Below are positions 1-11,560 of a DNA stretch of 64,000 nt, piece by piece. Both the position numbers and the translations under genes were made by a program. The stretch spans positions 682,001 to 746,000 of the forward strand of contig NW_024037057.1 of the NCBI RefSeq assembly GCF_015706575.1, read 5' to 3'. The notes under the pieces were generated by a model, which saw only the letters and a list, made by a program, of their open reading frames with translations, had not been told where the DNA came from and made no database searches. Every line of letters begins with the position of its first letter. The stretch's first letter is position 1. The stretch comes from Patiria miniata. Lineage: Eukaryota; Echinodermata; Asteroidea; Valvatida; Asterinidae.

Positions 1-3000
1 TGATGGTCAGTGGTTTGATGATCGGCCTCGCTTTCATCATTGCCTCGTTTTCGTCAGCTGCGGTAATGGCAGTTGTGTTGGCAGTCTTAGCTGGTAAGTG
101 TAAAACCTGACAATGACCCAACCTCCCAACTTTTAATTAAATCGCCCGATTTGGATGAGTTGACGTTTCCATATCTGTGTGTTGCAGTGTCAGTTAGCTC
201 TGTGGTCACTCAATCTCTAACGTCAAAATAGAAATTAATAGGTTTTCATTCAAATTAAAACGATATTCGAAATGGTTTCTTTAGTTACTGTCGCAAACGA
301 AATAAAAGCACAAACGAACTCAGTATTTTATCTCACCAATTGTCGTGCTCAGATTATTTAAGTGATTTTCTTTGTCCTATCCTTTATATGTTCCTTATAT
401 GTTCGTTATAGGACCCGGACTTGGGATTTCTAATGTTTTGTGCAAAGAGCTAGTTGGAAAATGTTTTAGCTCACGGAGAATCTCAACAGCTTTCGCCATC
501 TCTCAATCTGGTGCATCTATCTCATATATGGTTGTGCCACCAATGACGCAATTATTCTTGGATACATATGGCTGGAGAGCCACTATGCTTCTTTTGGGCG
601 CCATTTTCTTTCACATGACGGTTTGTGGCGCCCTCTTCCGGTTCCCGCCAAGCTGTGGCGTGATAGTGGCTTCAAACTACTCGGTCATACCAGATGATTG
701 TGTCCAGGAAGAACACCAAAGCAACGACAACGCCTCGAGAGAACCAAACGAGCATCAGAAAATGTCAGCTTTCCGAGCCCTCTGCCAACATCTCAACACT
801 GAACTCTTCTTCAATCGGTCATACTGGTGCTTAGCAGTCATGGGCATTGTGAATAATGTCAGCACTTTAGGCTGGGCGGTGTACTTCGTTCCTCACACTC
901 AGACCAAGGGTTTCACACCGAAGGAATCAGTCATCCTGACTGCGATCATGGGAATGACGAAGGTTGTCGCTGCTTTCACTCTCGGACCCCTGATGGACAA
1001 AGTTAAGATAGTCAGCTCCAGGGGGTTCTTGGGAATTGCTCTGACGTCACTCACCGTGTATTACCTTATCGACCCATGGCTTACATCTTTCTGGTTGAAT
1101 GCGATTAATGTTGCCATCTACGCCTGTTCATCCTTCTTGGTTTGGCTTCTGACTGATGTTTTGGTGTGCGAAGTAGTCACAGCCGATCAACTGGGCAGTG
1201 CATTCGGCTGGATAGGAATAAAATGCGCTGTTTTCTCTTTCGTCCTTCTTTATTTACCAGGTCAGTGGACAAATTGATTTAATACACGAAACCCCTTGAA
1301 AATGGCGTGGAAATGTTCTTATAAAACTAGTAGAATCAATAGTCTAGTAGGAAGACAGAGTTCCCATGCACCCCCTGGATATATTTTTCTAACCTATTTT
1401 TGTGTAATCCTCAAGGTGTCTAGAGAACGAATTTTGATTTCCCAAGAACTGTCCCATGGGGCAGGCGCGGTTCTAGAACCAATATTTTTGGGGGGCTAGC
1501 AGGGTGGATACAGAATTTTTTTTCAGGGAGGCGTGCTGAAATGTAGACCGGTTATTTTTTCCAGACACTTAGGCCTCCGAAAATCAAGAGGTCTCATGCC
1601 ATATTTTCAATGGGGAGCGCCAATAAAATCCTAAAATCATTGACACTATATTAACTAATGCACCCTTGTCACGACTGTTTTTTTTAGGAAGACCGTTTGC
1701 ATGTACATTACAATCCTTCATTTTGCTAATGCATTTTTTTTTTTCACGGAATTTATTTTGGGGGGGCTAGAAAATTATTATTATTTTTTTTTTTTTTTTT
1801 TTTTGGGGGGGGGGCTAAGGCCCCCCCCTAGCCCCCCCCCCCCCCCGTAGAACCGCGCCTGCCATGGGGATTGGGCGGCCATCTTTGATTTCGACGAAAA
1901 TCGATTAATTGACGTAACTTTTGAAGCAGGCATCATAGTGAGACAAATGAAACACGTTTTCTTGGGTAATTTGGGCGAGAGGAATCGATTAAAAGCATTA
2001 TTTGCATGATTTGACGGCCATTTTGGCGGCCATCTTGGATTTCGAAGAAAATCGGTTATTGGACATAATGTTTGTACTGTTTTTCATTTCATTTGAGCTG
2101 GGCTTCATTGTCAGGGCCAACGCTGCATCATCAGCAAACAACAGTTCGCGGATGAGGACATCGCAAATGGTTGGAACGAAGGCAAACAGTTTAAAAACAG
2201 CTTAGGTAAACAGGTATAGACACCCTAGGTGCAGTCTCCAATATCGTACTGTGGGAGCATGCAGTAGAACATACCAAAGAGAGTGGGGGCCAACATGCAA
2301 CCCTGGTTTACTCCACATCTCACTCGGAAGGCATCTGATGTTGCACTGTTAAAGTACACTGTCCTGTGCATGCCGTCGCGGAAAGATGTTATCAAGCCCC
2401 AGCAGCGTGGGGGGGGGGGGGGAGCCGATCTTCTGCATCCCAATTCTGCTGACCAGGTCGAAGATCTTTGTAAGTTCCATAAAGTCAGTATAGAGTGGCA
2501 TTTGTTCTGCTCCTGACACTTCTCCTGCAGCTGGAAAAGTGAGATCATATCCACAGTGGATCTGCCTGCTCTGAAGCCACACCGTGACTCGGGGTGGACA
2601 CGTGACGCGACACTCTGTAGACGGGTCAGGCCAAATCGTGAGAAGACCTTACTGACTAAGTTGAGCAGAGAGATTCTGCGATTGGTATTACAATCGCACC
2701 TGTTGCCCTTGTTTTTCTACAAAGTGACAATGTTTGCATCACGTATTTCGGAACGTATGCCGGAACGTGACCCATTTTCCAGTAGAGGCTGAGGAGTTTA
2801 TGAAGGCGTTGCAGCAACGCTATAGTTCCTTGCTCTTTAGGACTTCAGGTGGGAGACCGTCAGTTCCAGGAGTGGCAATGTGTCTACCCCCTCCAAGAAT
2901 GGCGTCTGGGTTGGCTTCAAGGGCGGCATCTTTCACGACATGTTGTGTTGCGTACAGCACAATTAAGTGGTTTTCCACCCATGTTCCAGTTGTTATCGGT

Positions 3001-4898
3001 GATAACTTGGACTTCAGCAGTGCCATTTTCGAGATATTTGGTCATATTGCCGTCTTGTGCCTGAATACAGCCTTCTTGCATCACTGATCTCTTGCGGCCC
3101 AAAGAGCATCTTGTGCACTGGGACTTGGATCCTTCTTGTGGACAAGGAGAGCGTTTCTCTTGGCAACGAGCGCTTTGGGCTCGTACCAGTAAGCGAGGTT
3201 GTGAATCATCACGCAGGTGGGACCACTTGGATTCCACAGTGTCATCACCGCCTGTAGGTTCTGCAAGAGCCGCTGCAAGACTGTCAACAAACTGTTTAGT
3301 CCTCTCCAGGTTGTTGATACAGCAGGTGGTGATTCACGGTGACCCTGGTTTTAGTGTGGTGCGGCTTTTTTGGTACGAGCTTCACTTTACTGCCAACGAG
3401 GTAATAGTTTGTATCACCACCAACCACCTTAGGGATTTACCCCCTTAGCCTTTAATATTCCTAGGGCTATCCGCATAGCAGCGGATGAAAATTGAGGTAG
3501 ACTGTCAACCAAGACTATAACGAGCTCGACCAACCTGGGCTTGTGATCAGTTTCTTCTTGGCACAAAGCCTAGCCTGGCCTACGAGTTCTTCCTGCTAGG
3601 GTTTGATAAAAACCCTAAAAAGTAAAAGGTAAAGAGGACGAACCTGTGTTCCAGTGAACACAGGTTCTTCCCCTTTACCTTTATCTATGTAGGGTTCGTG
3701 ATCAGAGTTGACCTTCTCCTATGTGGACTGCCAACCAATTTTATCGAGCTCGACCATCCTGGAGCAACCGTGTTGTTGCACCAGGGCCTCGATCGCTGAC
3801 ACCCTCTGCCATTCAGCACAAATAGGGTTTACACGAGAAGTCAGACAGTATGATTTGGTTAAGAGAGGCTAATGGTGTGAGACGTTCTGCTATACAATGG
3901 GATACCTCGATGGGGAAGGAGCAGCTCAATCCGTCATTCCACCCCTGCACATCCTAACCCTTTAATCCCTCGAATATTAGAGTTTGTAATACATGTTGAT
4001 TAGTGTTTTGCAAGATTCAGGGTGAAAATTATAAGTTTTAAGGTATTTAACTTGTTTCTATCATTAAATACATTACATCGATCCGCCATACCCAAATTAC
4101 CCCTAAAACGTGTTCACGTGTGTGTGTGTGGGTGGGTGTACGTGTGACCACAAATTCGTATCCTTGCGGAGACACACACACACAATAGGGAACAAAACAT
4201 TGTAAAGGTCTCCACAGGGCAATTTCTATAGATGAATAGGTCTCCACAAGGTTTTCACGAAATAGATATATGGGTTTTACTCGAAAACTACGAATTTCCA
4301 AGGTGGGTTGATCTGTCGAAAAAGGAAGAGTTTTAGAAAAGGGATATTAATTCCAAATTTCAGCCAAGGAAACTAATTCTGGTTAAAATAAGAGCATTTT
4401 GAAACTTCACTTTCAAAATTGAACACTTTACTACATGAGAACAAAGAAATGTCTCCACAAGGATACAAATTTGAGAATAGGTGTGTGTGTGTATGTGTGT
4501 ATGTCAAATAACTGATTTTCGTCGAAATCCAAGATGGCCGCCAAGATGGCCACCAAATTATTATACTCAATGCTTTCAATTGATTCCTCACGCCCAAATT
4601 ACCCAGGAAAACGTGTTTATTTGTCTTACTATGATGCCTATAGTTCAAAAGTTACGTCAAATTAATAACATTCATGAATGCCACAAAGTCTTGTCAATAG
4701 TGTTATCCAACATGTAACCTCTTAGGTGCTGATTCAGTTGCACATCTTTCGTTTAATTGTGTTCTTGTCTTCTTTTGGCTAGGATTGACCTTTGACCTTG
4801 GAGGAAGCTACACCTTACCGTTCATGCTGCTGGGAGGTCTTCAGATATTTGCAATCGTTGCTTTGATATTGTTAGTTGTCGAACAAAGCCGAAAGTGA
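1..4898 (+). CDS. SLC16/monocarboxylate-transporter-like MFS protein, 3' part
   Basis: Three exons are visible: 1-93 (enters from outside the window, in frame from base 3), 412-1260 and 4783-4898 (stop TGA). Junctions CTG|GTAAGT, ATAG|GACC, CCAG|GTCAGT and CTAG|GATT keep one frame, splitting Gly codons. The protein runs from a membrane segment (LAFIIASFSSAAVMAVVLAV) through PGLGISN and the charged KELVGKCFSSRR stretch typical of MCT-like MFS carriers, to about eight further hydrophobic segments. A hydrophilic acidic loop (QEEHQSNDNASREPNEHQ) fits the large central cytosolic loop between TM6 and TM7. The end is short: VVEQSRK then stop. SLC16 proteins move monocarboxylates, aromatic amino acids or related solutes across the plasma membrane; the substrate here cannot be told. 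The 5' exons lie outside the window. The last intron (1261-4782) holds a hAT-like MITE, a LINE remnant and a dispersed repeat. Family assignment is by recognition of sequence style, not by search. Confidence 0.8.
1462..1861. mobile_element. hAT-like MITE with poly-G/poly-C interior
   Basis: The element begins CAGGCGCGGTTCTA and ends with the exact reverse complement TAGAACCGCGCCTG. It is flanked by a perfect 8-bp duplication, CCATGGGG (1454-1461 and 1862-1869). An 8-bp target duplication and a terminus starting CAG are the hallmarks of hAT transposons. The interior has no coding capacity and carries long T, G and C runs. It sits in the last intron of the SLC16-like gene. Confidence 0.85.
1870..2060 (+). 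repeat. dispersed repeat, inverted relative to 4500-4690
   Basis: The stretch reads through GGCGGCCATCTT, GATTTCGACGAAAATCG, a TTGACGTAACTTTTGAA segment and AAACACGTTTTCTTGGGTAA, then starts the same unit again at about 2020. The reverse complement of 4500-4690 carries the same string of blocks in the same order. A shorter third piece lies at about 4080-4115. The family is not recognised. Confidence 0.7.
2225..3300 (-). pseudogene. degraded non-LTR retrotransposon (LINE) ORF2 remnant
   Basis: Read on the minus strand, broken frames give LINE reverse-transcriptase landmarks in order: an ATPGTDGLPPEVLKSKEL block (the usual G-x-APG-x-DG-x-P start of RT), then PLYTDFMELTKIFDLVSR (the palm A motif region), then ITSFRDGMHRTV and RCGVNQGCMLAPTLFGMFY (the GxxQGxxLSP-type motif). 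No single frame spans these, so the copy is dead. It lies antisense within the SLC16-like intron. Clade is uncertain; the style is that of endonuclease-type LINEs common in marine animals. Confidence 0.75.
3498..3763 (+). repeat. 43-bp direct repeat pair
   Basis: GTAGACTGTCAACCAAG...CGAGCTCGACCAACCTGG at 3498-3540 recurs as GTGGACTGCCAACCAAT...CGAGCTCGACCATCCTGG at 3721-3763. The hairpin at 3624-3683 lies between the copies. This probably belongs to the flank of the neighbouring LINE remnant, but no coding trace is seen. Confidence 0.55.
3624..3683. repeat. short perfect-stem inverted repeat
   Basis: An arm reading AAGGTAAAG...GAACCTGTGTTC is followed after four bases (CAGT) by its reverse complement GAACACAGGTTC...CTTTACCTT. 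The stem is about 26 bp with a few mismatches. Nothing suggests an RNA gene. Confidence 0.55.
4115..4195. repeat. GT/CA microsatellite
   Basis: TGTGTGTGTGGGTGGGTG at 4118-4138 is followed at 4171-4183 by ACACACACACAC, giving a small inverted CA/GT pair. A similar GT run lies at 4481-4502. Confidence 0.7.
4500..4690 (-). repeat. dispersed repeat, inverted copy of 1870-2060
   Basis: The reverse complement carries GGCGGCCATCTTGGATTTCG, then GACGTAACTTTTGAA, GGCATCATAGTAAGACAAAT and AACACGTTTTCCTGGGTAATT, matching 1870-2060 block for block. It lies about 90 bp upstream of the last exon of the SLC16-like gene. Confidence 0.7.
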
Positions 4899-4959
4899 CA
4901 TATCGGCATTACGTTTCAAGTGTGGGTATTCGGTAGTAGGTGGGGCATCTTGTTCATTC

Positions 4960-5140
4960 ATTCATTCATTTTCATGATGACTTGATGAGTTGGGCCCAAC
5001 TGTCCCTGTCGAGCATGGTGATGGAAAGAGATGGACCACTCAGACCAGTTTCTAGCTCGATGGATGTTTTCAGGGTCATGTTGGGACGACCTTTTCGTCG
5101 AGGGGCTTCAGGATTCCAGAGGAGAACAGAGGAGACTAGC
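4960..5140 (-). pseudogene. LINE ORF2 C-terminal remnant
   Basis: On the minus strand a broken frame reads APRRKGRPNMTLKTSIELE and then SLSITMLDRDSWAQLI. This matches the basic KRGRPxxTW...MxDRxxW pattern found after the reverse-transcriptase domain of many LINEs. Degraded flanking sequence up to about 5430 may belong to the same insertion. It begins only about 60 bp after the SLC16-like stop codon. Confidence 0.6.
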
Positions 5141-6837
5141 TGTTAGGGTGTTGGGGTGTTCTGGATGGATAGTACCTTTGGCGACGGGCAGCCGCCCCAA
5201 GTTTATGGGGGCTCTAACCACTCAAGATTCCAACAGTTCACCCTGCCTCATGTATGGCTCCACGGAACTGCTTGTGTACGGCAGTGGCCACACCCCGGTA
5301 TCCTGATCTCGGCTGGTCAGCTAAACTACATGCTACATGAGTGAACCTGTATGGTGGATTCCTGCAGGTGAGGGACCTCTCCCCTCTAGTACATAAAGTC
5401 TGTATCAGCGGAATAGGCAGGCTTGGTCGATAGGCTAATTCACCTGGTCATGATGGCGTGCAGCACTTACTTCTGTGGTATTCCTTAAGAGTGGTTTGGG
5501 GATTGTCATTTTCCCGCTGCCTTGCGGTTTGGCTAGCAGAGTCAACTGTAACAAAACCTCAGTAGTCCTGGCGTCACACTGAGTATTCAGCCACTTGAAA
5601 ACATGATGAGTTCCCCCTAGGTGGGGCATGGTTGTGGGTAACATATACAGTTGGTAAGACAGTTGGAGTTTATAAGAAACAAAGCGATCACTTGTTATCA
5701 AACTGAAACTATATGGTTACAATGATAAATGGTAAATAATAGGATTTTTTTATATGCGAATATTAATGATATTGAAAACAGCAAAATTATTACCTGGACG
5801 TGACTGCCCGGTGAGCTTTGTGATATCAATTATATTCTTGGGAAATGGAGAATGTCTTCGATGCATAAAACCTTGGGTTGATTTAGAAGTTAGCTTAAAG
5901 ATGGATGTATGTCGGCACAGAATGATCAACATCGTAATATAACTCAATTGTCTGTGTTTCCAATTGGTTCTGTACTCGGTCTCTTACTGTTCCTTATTAT
6001 CATAGTGTGTAATTTATGAAATTTATAATTTATGCTTGCTCATGGATCAAACAAATGGTTAATGGTTTATGGTATATGTTATTTTCATAATATATCACAA
6101 AAACATAATTATAACATAAACACAAACATCTATATAAGGAATGACATAAATGATACGGGGGTTCCAGGTAAAAAGCGTTTTCTTTTACGAGACATGCAGG
6201 AACCTGTAATTACAATGAAGCTAGTAAATTAATATGTACATACACTAGGCTGAAATATATCAAGTGAATACATGTATACTAATTAAATTGAAAAGAATAC
6301 AATTAACAGCAAAATATTCACATTCGTATGAATATACATACAATATACTTTTTTTATATCAATAAATGACAGGATGGAAATAAATTAATTACAATTATAA
6401 CGGCAAGGAAGGAAGAGGGAAAGGAGCAAAAGAATTATCAAACAATGATACTTTTTCAATAGCCGTTAGATGACATGACATTGAGTATTATTTGGATACG
6501 TAATTATTATAATTTGTCAACAGCAACGTTTTTAGGTAGTTTTTGTTATCTAAAGATAGGCATTGGTTAAGGTGGTTCCACAATAAAGATCCTTGGTTTC
6601 TTACATTTGATTAGTTAAGAAATGTTCTAGCTTTATGGAGACGAAGGTTTTCGTATTATAACAATGAATATCCAAGGGTTTATTTAATAGCGAATGTGTA
6701 TTTTGTGTAGATCGTAAGTTTCAAATTGTATACATGAATGTACAGGTATGTATACAAGTCAAAAAAATCTGGAGTTATGAATTATCCTAAGTGTTGTCTT
6801 TTGCATTGTATGCAATTTATTGACAAAGGTTAGGTAG
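5141..6837. other. AT-rich stretch, no gene seen
   Basis: Open frames here are short (under 90 codons), lack recognisable motifs and overlap on both strands. No repeat pairing was found by eye beyond the LINE remnant at its left edge. Confidence 0.6.
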
Positions 6838-8155
6838 GTGTTATAGACTAGGTGATATTTAAAAGAAAATGTTACATGAAGAGGCATTTTCGAGTATAAG
6901 TTGGTAACATAGCTATTTTACCTAATTCAGGGGTGCTGAATCCGAAAATGATGGATACCAAAACTGGTTTTTCAGTGAAAATATGCCTAATTTGCAAAAA
7001 TCTTTAATACCCGTCGTGTAATATCTATGTTCTCACATTTTGATATATACATATTTTTTTTGAAACGTTTATTTTGGTGATTCTACTTAAAGCATATATT
7101 TGAATGAATGGTTATGAGGACATAGTAACAATCCAAAGTGGCTACTGTGACACCCAAAAGTTATCTTGTCTCCAGATATCATCAAGTAGTCTTGCCAAAC
7201 CTTAGTGTCGATGAACTCTAAATTCACCTTGTTGCTTACTGGTACGATTACCCTATTAAAAATCTTAAGGGAAAATCATATGAACAAAGATAACATTGTG
7301 ATATAAAACTGGGGAAAAACGGGGTGTCCGTAAATTGGTCTAAACATTAGTTGAAGGGTTGCCTAACGTGGGAGACTTAAAGAAATTCCAGGAATTTCAC
7401 AAAGATTATTGGTAAGAAAACGTTTTGACGCTGACATAATTATTGCAGACAAAAATAATATTTTATTTTGGGGGATTTCCTTGAAGTTGTTCAAGTCACC
7501 TACGTTAGGAAAGGGCGGATCCAAAATACAATTTTGGGGGGGGGCCCAAAAAAAATTTTGGTCCCCCAAAAAAGTAGGTCAAAAAAATTACGGCGTGGGG
7601 TTCGGGGCCCGCTTAAGGGCCCCGAAAATGTTTTTTATTGTAGATGCTCTGTGGTGCGATCCGAGGCAATTTCTGACCACTTTAACCAATGTTTTTTTGA
7701 GGAAAAGATGGTGGTGTACTCATTGCCTGCCTTTTTTTGCGATGTCACATAAAAAAAACAAAAAATGGTTTCGTTTGGAGGGGGGGCATGGCCCCTTTGC
7801 CCCCCCCCCCTGGATCCGCCCTTGACGTTAGGCAACCCTTCGCCTAATTGTGAGCCCAATTTACGGACACCTCATTTTTCCCACTGTTTTTCCCACCTTT
7901 TTGGCCTAAATATCAAGATGTTATCATTTTTGACATGATATACCATTTATTTGTGTCAGGGTAACTGTGCTAGTAAGTAGCTTTGAGAATTTGAAAATTT
8001 TAAAATCCAGCTTGGTTACCATCATTTTCGGATTCTGCAGCCCCCCCCCCCCCCGAATTAGGTAAAAAATATCTATGTTACCAACTTCTACTAAGAAATG
8101 AGCTCTTTTTTGAAATATCGCCTAGACTATTAGGCAAGTAGCTTCTTTTCAACGT
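6838..8155. mobile_element. foldback element with long imperfect inverted arms
   Basis: Left-arm blocks ATAGACTAGGTGATATTT, AAGTTGGTAACATAG, TTTTACCTAATTC, GAATCCGAAAATGATGG, GGTGTCCGTAAATTGG and GAAGGGTTGCCTAACGT recur in reverse complement, in mirrored order, between about 7830 and 8155. Weaker similarity continues to a centre near 7450. The arms are roughly 500-600 bp. A second element (7509-7825) is inserted at the inner end of the right arm. No transposase is seen. Confidence 0.75.
7509..7825. mobile_element. hAT-like MITE nested in the foldback
   Basis: The terminal inverted repeats are AAAGGGCGGATCCA and TGGATCCGCCCTTG. They are flanked by an 8-bp duplication ACGTTAGG on both sides (left copy 7501-7508). 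The right flank is the unbroken continuation of the foldback arm, so this element arrived later. The interior has G and C homopolymers and only spurious open frames. Confidence 0.8.
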
Positions 8156-8689
8156 GTGACAACTTTGTGCAACTGGTTAGCTGATACTTGTTTTCCTCAA
8201 ACTAGGATCCGTTCTCATTGAAAGGCCTGTCAGCGCTCAGCCATACTGGCTCGCTATATTACAGTCAAAAAGAACCTTAATATGGTAAGTTTTAGACAAA
8301 CTACACGTATACGTTGTTGGAAAGCTGTTGAGTAGGCAAGCAAGCTTGGACCATTTCCCTATTTGTTATGCTTTACGTCGGAACATTGTCAGCCTTATAA
8401 AATGGGCAACTTCGATGCAATGAAAGTTAATCGAAACGACCACCTCGTCTTCCCCTAAATTACCCGATATGAAAGATACGGAGATTTATAGACTGTGATT
8501 AATGGTGAAAGAGACTAATATCCGGACCTTTATTTAATTTATCAAAGAAAGCGGTACGGCAGCTCTCTAACTGACAACCAGACATGTACGTAATGGCAAT
8601 CTTTGCCACACACTCATCAATCCCTTGTTATAGCGCTCAATCTGCAAATATCATTTGATCCTAAAAATGACACTTATAACGACACTAAA

Positions 8690-8865
8690 TGATCTATCGC
8701 CGTTTGCGAGTTAGCCACACCCCTTAGATAACCCTATACAGTTAGTGTACAAAAAGTTTTGTTTGTCTCAGATTTAGCGCGTTCCGTGTCCATACATGTA
8801 TATCATGTAATTAGACAATAGTTCAACAGCTGCGCTGACGCGATTCTACCATCTTTGGTTATGGG
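8690..8865 (+). repeat. dispersed repeat, second copy inverted at 45500-45660
   Basis: CTATCGCCGTTTGCGAGTTA, GCCACACCCCTTAGA, TTTTGTTTGTCTCAGATTT, GCGCGTTC and TATATCATGTAATT occur here in order. The same blocks, with a few changes, are found on the minus strand at 45500-45660. The family is not recognised. Confidence 0.7.
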
Positions 8866-8869
8866 TTAA

Positions 8870-9100
8870 CCCTAAAGGGCCGGAGGGGCGGATTCCGCCC
8901 CCTCAACTTTTTCCGCAATAGCCGTAAAAACATGTTTTTTTTCGCGACCCGAGCTGTTATGACGTTTTGGCCTAGAGCCTTTCGCATCTTTTGATACCAA
9001 AAACATAAACACTGGAGCAGGGGTTGCCGCGTAGCGAAAACTTTTCCGGCGCTACGCGTCGTGTAACTGAATTTCCCCATATACGTCGTGTGCACACAGG
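8870..9100 (-). mobile_element. piggyBac-like MITE, truncated copy
   Basis: It starts after TTAA (8866-8869) with CCCTAAAGGGCCGG and GGCGGATTCCGCCCC, the same end as the full copies at 14812-15260 and 63502-63958, in the opposite orientation. Homology stops near the GTCGTGTGCACAC block, so the far end is missing. It shares the GCATCTTTTGATACCAAAAA block with the other copies. Confidence 0.8.
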
Positions 9101-9175
9101 ATTTATCATCAGATTGATAATGAAATTCTTTGTAATCAGCTACTGTTCAGGCTGTTTGATTAAAGGGTTTGTAAA

Positions 9176-9290
9176 CTCAGCTTGGAAGATACGAATTGAT
9201 ACTAGTTTCTTTAAATAGTATGAATATCTCGATACTGTTTCTATATTAAACACCAAATAGCTTCCACAAGGTTATCCAAAATAAATTGTA
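9176..9290 (+). repeat. dispersed repeat paired with 11445-11560
   Basis: TTTAAATAGTATGAATATCT, GTTTCTATATTAAACACC and TAGCTTCCACAAGGTTATCC recur at 11445-11560 with about 85 percent identity by eye. Nothing in it is coding. Confidence 0.65.
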
Positions 9291-9299
9291 TCTTTGAAA

Positions 9300-10914
9300 A
9301 CAAGGAAAGACAGATCGGTAGCTGTAAATGAGGAGTTTTAGCACAGCTAATTATACGATCTGGCATAAAGATTAGGACCGTTTGGTAAACTATTCCATCC
9401 CCACATATGGTAGGTCTCAGCGATTACTTGCCACCGAATAAGCTTTCAGCGTCTACAATAAATTTGCGACACGATCATTTATAAATAAAATATTTAGGGA
9501 TTTCTTTTAAGAATTTAGGATGTTCAAGGTTTATGTCCCGGTGTTCATACTATCAACTCTTATGCATGCATTGAATACGAAATAGGATTAATAAAACAAA
9601 GTACGTGACAAAATAAGGACAGAAGGTTTATTACTCTGTATTTGTTCAGCAGCCTTGCGAAAACAGTTCGAGTTTTATCTCCCTGGTTTTTGCCTGGCCA
9701 CCCTCCGCCCGCCACAACAGCCTGAGGTCCTCATCCTAAAAAAAAAGGACGAGGACCGCCTATTTCCAGGCTTTAAGACTGGGCCCAATGATCGACAGGA
9801 TGATTGCTGACCTTGTGGTAACAACAGTATACATCACAAGCCTTGGGACTGGATCTTGGCAATGCAAATCCTATGAAAGTTGGCCTGGCTCTGATATTTG
9901 CCTTAGTAATTCTGGGTCAAAAGTTTAACCAGGGTTAAGGGGCACTCACGATGCTGTTAAGCTATGTCTCAACAGGGAACTTGTGGAGTATGAAATGTTT
10001 TGACAAAAAAATGACAGAGTAATTGAGCATTATTTAATAACGTACTGACTTTGTGGAAATATCTCTATACAATTTTTCTGAAAAGTCGAATTTCAGTCAT
10101 TACAAGTTGCTTCAAAACATGAGGCGTTGCTTTTAGTACATGTATACCTTCATCATAAATCAGATTCCAAATTGAGCATAGGTCTTTTTTACTGCGTCTC
10201 TCTGCTTAAACGGGTTAATATGTTCGTAAACTACTTTATAATGTGTAAAAAGAAAATGTGTTTACGGTGTTCTCATTTGTTTTGGCCTCTGTATTATAGA
10301 AGCGATCTGTCAGATGACAAACAAATCTGGTGGTACAAAACATAGTCTCACCCGTTAAGATGGCTAAAATAAGAGCATGTCGTCTTTTTTTTTTTATTGC
10401 AACGAAATTATCATGAGCTGATATCACTGAACAAAATAATAAGCAATCTTTGGCAAGATGTAGATTGACTTACTTATAACTCTGCGTCAGTACTATTATG
10501 CTGGCTGTATTTGCAGCAGCTGTGATATAACATTAAAGGTAAACTCTATGCCCAGGTATTGCTTAAAGCAACATTGTCTAGAATTGCAGTGGTAATACTA
10601 TACACCACACTTCGCGTAACTATTTTCCAATCAATTTTGTTTTCAATTAACACTGAGCCTGATTGGTATCTTATTTTTTTCCCATTGATGTATTGTGTGT
10701 GCTTGGGAATCCAGACAGGGTAGTAATCTTTGTCTTTGGTATAGGGAACCTAAAATAGGGTTGATCCGAAATGAGAACCAATAATTTAAAAGAGATAAAA
10801 TATAAAAAGAAAAAACAACAACAACAATTGACAAGCGAATCCTGTGTATACGGAAGCATGTTCAAGAACCCATTATTCCCAGCACTGACACAATTACAAT
10901 AATATTGTTACTTT
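9300..10914. other. no gene seen
   Basis: AT-rich DNA with short overlapping open frames. The only visible structure is a small hairpin at 9724-9757 (AGGTCCTCATCC, A-run, GGACGAGGACC). Confidence 0.6.
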
Positions 10915-10990
10915 TGTTTATAATAATAATGGGTATTTATAAAGCACACATATCCACCAGGAATGGTGCTCAAGGCGCTACATCATAATA
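10915..10990 (-). repeat. LINE/SINE 3' tail fragment
   Basis: TAATAATAATGGGTATTTATAAAGC followed by GTGCTCAAGGCGCT is, read on the minus strand, the AGCGCC...TTTATAAATACCC(ATT)n type of 3' end shared by CR1/L2-type LINEs and their SINEs. The intact LINE at 37872-39960 ends in a similar way. Confidence 0.55.
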
Positions 10991-11444
10991 TATTAGTATA
11001 TAAGGAAAGCAAAACATTCGTCAAATTCGAATCGGCAGGCCGACCAATCAATACAACGGTCAAGAATTTAGGACGTGTGCAGGAATCACAGGGAAGTTGC
11101 AGACTCATAGTACTCTCGTATTCTTTTCTCTCTCGTACAGAGTGACAAGTTGGTGTTAGTCTTGTTTTACACAAAACAGTCTGAACATTTGGTTGCGATT
11201 TCTTTTTGCAGGGATTTCTGCAAAAAAATTTCCTTCTTCAGAAAAAGTTGGTTTGGGTAAAAGCATCCCTTCGTGGGAACCTTTTTGGACGTGTATAAAC
11301 CATATTTGCTTCTACTTTACGATTTGCTGACAAATTCCGTTTTTAGACGGATTTGGCGTCCGGCCGATGAGAGAATTCCTATTTAACCATCCAGCTATAT
11401 TTGGGCTGCTAGAATGAACGCTTTGGGAGCTATGGGAGATAAGA

Positions 11445-11560
11445 AAGATACAGGCTGCTTTAAATAGTATGAATGTCTATTTACCCACGATAATGTTTCT
11501 GTATTAAACACCGATTAGCTTCTACAAGGATATCCAAATTGTAGTTTAAATAGAATCCCT
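11445..11560 (+). repeat. dispersed repeat paired with 9176-9290
   Basis: TTTAAATAGTATGAATGTCT, GTTTCTGTATTAAACACC and TAGCTTCTACAAGGATATCC match 9176-9290 in order and spacing. Confidence 0.65.

Noticed and set aside
7409-7825. 138-codon plus-strand frame
   Set aside because: It crosses the border of a MITE and reads through homopolymers.
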